From positions 1-64,000 of the forward strand of contig JAHLLK010000001.1 in assembly GCA_020444165.1 (NCBI GenBank): a stretch of DNA of 64,000 bases. The letters are read 5' to 3'. Position 1 is the stretch's first letter. Every line of letters starts with the position of its first letter. Below the pieces are notes generated by a model. That model saw only the letters and a program-made list of their open reading frames with translations, was not told where the DNA came from and made no database searches. This DNA comes from Deltaproteobacteria bacterium (GTDB lineage: Bacteria; Desulfobacterota; Desulfarculia; Desulfarculales; Desulfarculaceae). A program made the translations under genes and the position numbers. Shown piece after piece: positions 62,705-64,000 of the stretch.

Positions 62705-64000
62705 CTAGCCCCCCAGGAGGTCGTAGTAGAACTGCTCCAAGCGGGGGATCTGGTCCTCGTAAGTGAAGACATATGCTGAGAAATCAGTTTCCGCGGCCAA
62801 GCTGGTCAGCTCCGGCCAGCGCTCGGCGATCTCCTGGGGCTCCCGGAAGGTGAAGCCCACCGGGTTCTGGCTGAAAAAATCCCGGTAGGAGACGAGGGGA
62901 GAGGTGACCACCGGCAAGCCGGCGGCCAGGTATTCGTAGAGCTTGTTGGCCAGGGTGGTGTCCAGGAACTCGCGGTTCTCCGGGCCCAGCCGCCAGGGGA
63001 TGACCCCGGCGTCGTACTGGGTCATCTCCCCGATGATCTCGTGGGGGGCCACGGGCTGGTGCACGTGCACCCTGGGGTGGGCCGCCAGGTTCGGCGCCAT
63101 GCCCTGGGCCCATTTAGTGGGGTAGATGTGCACGTTCACCCCGCGGTCGGCGATGGCCAGGAAGATATCGGACAGGCGGCGGTGCTCCCGGTGGCCCAGA
63201 TGGCCCTCGTAGACCAGATGGGGCTGGCCGTCGCCGGCCGAAAGCTTGGGCCGGGGGGCGGCGGGCAGGTCGTCCCGGGAGATGTAATTGCCCAGGACCA
63301 GGCTGGGACCTTGGACTCCGTATAGCCGGCGGGCGGCTTTCTCCTGGTAGACCGTGGTATAGACCCGGCCTCCAGCGGCCCGGTTGGCCAGGCCCTCGAA
63401 GAAGGTGAGCGAGGTATCGTCCGGCTCCCGCAGGGAGAGGAGGTCGTGGGTGTCGTGCACCACCGGCTTGCCGCAACCCAGGGCCACCACGCTCCAGACG
63501 TCGGGCTCGTTGTGGCAATGCACCACCTCAAAGGCCGCGGCCAGGTCCCAGAGCTGGCGGTGGCTGGTCAGGTGGACGCACGCCGTGTAGAGTCCGTCGT
63601 CCAGACCCGGGTACACCTCGCTGGGGCGGAAGCGGCCATAGGCCAGGGTGACCTGATGCCCCCGGGCCAGCAGGGCGCGGGCCATCTTGTAGTTCCGGAC
63701 ACAGGGCACTTCCTGCACGAACAGGATCTTGAGCCGGTGATCCGGGGCAGGAGCCGCGGCGGGGCTGGCCGGGGCGACGGGAGCGGGGGACGGCTCGGCC
63801 AGGGGGGCCGGGGCGGCGGGCTCGGCCGCCGGGGCCTCGGCCGGGGCCGCGAAGGACACCTGCAGCCATTCGATGGTGGCGCTGGCGGTGTCCTCGGCCG
63901 CGGGCGGCGGGGGCTCCGGGGTGGGGCTGGCCGCCGGGGCCGGGGACCAGGCCTGCGGGGCGGGCGGGGCCTCCGGGGCGGGGGGAGCGGTCGTGGCCGG
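62705..64000 (-). CDS. GT4-like glycosyltransferase, 5' end beyond window
   Basis: The reading frame stays open to the right window edge, so the gene is partial. The visible 431 residues start with a Pro/Ala-rich, low-complexity stretch of about 85 residues containing EWLQVSFAAP. A GT-B domain follows: LKILFVQEVPCVRNYKMARALLARGHQVTLAYG, VVHCHNEPDVWSVVALG, VYEGHLGHREHRRL and the C-terminal LANKLYEYLAAGLPVVTSPLVSYRDF with the E-x7-E-type sugar-binding motif. The Pro/Ala stretch looks like a linker to another domain upstream. It comes before AsnB in the minus-strand run and probably acts in the same glycan or metabolite pathway. Confidence 0.85.
   Translation of the reverse strand, partial: PATTAPPAPEAPPAPQAWSPAPAASPTPEPPPPAAEDTASATIEWLQVSFAAPAEAPAAEPAAPAPLAEPSPAPVAPASPAAAPAPDHRLKILFVQEVPCVRNYKMARALLARGHQVTLAYGRFRPSEVYPGLDDGLYTACVHLTSHRQLWDLAAAFEVVHCHNEPDVWSVVALGCGKPVVHDTHDLLSLREPDDTSLTFFEGLANRAAGGRVYTTVYQEKAARRLYGVQGPSLVLGNYISRDDLPAAPRPKLSAGDGQPHLVYEGHLGHREHRRLSDIFLAIADRGVNVHIYPTKWAQGMAPNLAAHPRVHVHQPVAPHEIIGEMTQYDAGVIPWRLGPENREFLDTTLANKLYEYLAAGLPVVTSPLVSYRDFFSQNPVGFTFREPQEIAERWPELTSLAAETDFSAYVFTYEDQIPRLEQFYYDLLGG

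Noticed and set aside
62539..62766. Short plus-strand frame with a GGAGG site before an ATG
   Set aside because: The first 20 codons look plausible, but the rest is Pro/Arg/Gly-rich, overlaps the 3' end of the glycosyltransferase and matches nothing known.

Overview
The window looks like chromosomal DNA of a GC-rich, anaerobic, Desulfobacterota-like (sulfate-reducer-type deltaproteobacterial) organism. This is inferred from gene content: a flavodiiron protein, a periplasmic [NiFe] hydrogenase with its own maturation protease, phenylacetate-CoA ligase and old-yellow-enzyme genes, a lone molybdopterin/[4Fe-4S] enzyme, many hybrid sensor kinases, a sigma-54 activator and tandem cytidylate-kinase-like genes. 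No rRNA, tRNA, CRISPR array, prophage or transposase gene was seen.

Layout. 0-6 kb: flavodiiron protein and HEAT-repeat protein, then a GntR/FCD regulator, a membrane protein, a CoA ligase and an ene-reductase, all on +. 6.6-9 kb: hybrid sensor kinase, convergent with glycogen phosphorylase (9-11.4 kb). 11.7-15.2 kb: [NiFe] hydrogenase small subunit, large subunit and protease (-). 15.7-25 kb: a double-thioredoxin protein, then a minus-strand block of sigma-54 activator, universal stress protein (behind a sigma-54 promoter and paired activator sites), SLC13 permease, two kinase-like/BON proteins, response regulator and histidine kinase. 25-30 kb: heterodimeric ABC exporter plus an atypical SDR. 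30-35.3 kb: porin and a large secreted FG-GAP protein; the latter has a cyclic-di-GMP-I (GEMM-I) riboswitch with a terminator in its leader. 35.5-37 kb: MaoC hydratase and a DUF2202 protein. 37-46 kb: minus-strand housekeeping block (queuosine-mannosyltransferase-like protein, beta-helix protein, hisF, hisH, TPR protein, CDP-alcohol phosphatidyltransferase, mnmG, YdcF/ElyC protein), then a TPR protein and two Hsp20 genes (+). 47-57 kb: SGNH hydrolase, six-PAS hybrid kinase, glycosyltransferase, molybdopterin enzyme and MarR regulator. 57-64 kb: a minus-strand glycosyltransferase, AsnB, nitrilase, carbamoyltransferase, SxtJ and DUF5989 series that looks like a carbamoylated glycan or metabolite locus.

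The least expected signals are non-coding. Three intergenic elements (6.2, 37.0 and 55.9 kb; 210-290 bp) share an ordered set of hairpins and an AT-rich core. They have terminal inverted repeats beginning GAG and short AT-rich flanking direct repeats. One copy is inverted as a unit, and the stem sequences differ between copies while pairing is kept. They look like a family of highly structured, MITE-like mobile elements; related fragments lie at 0 and 19.9 kb. A second family of long G-rich hairpins starts with AAGTTTTTTG and abuts the stop codons of three minus-strand genes. Other notable points are the riboswitch, a hydrogenase small subunit with two Ig-like C-terminal repeats and a cysteine in place of the usual medial-cluster proline, and the sigma-54 control region.
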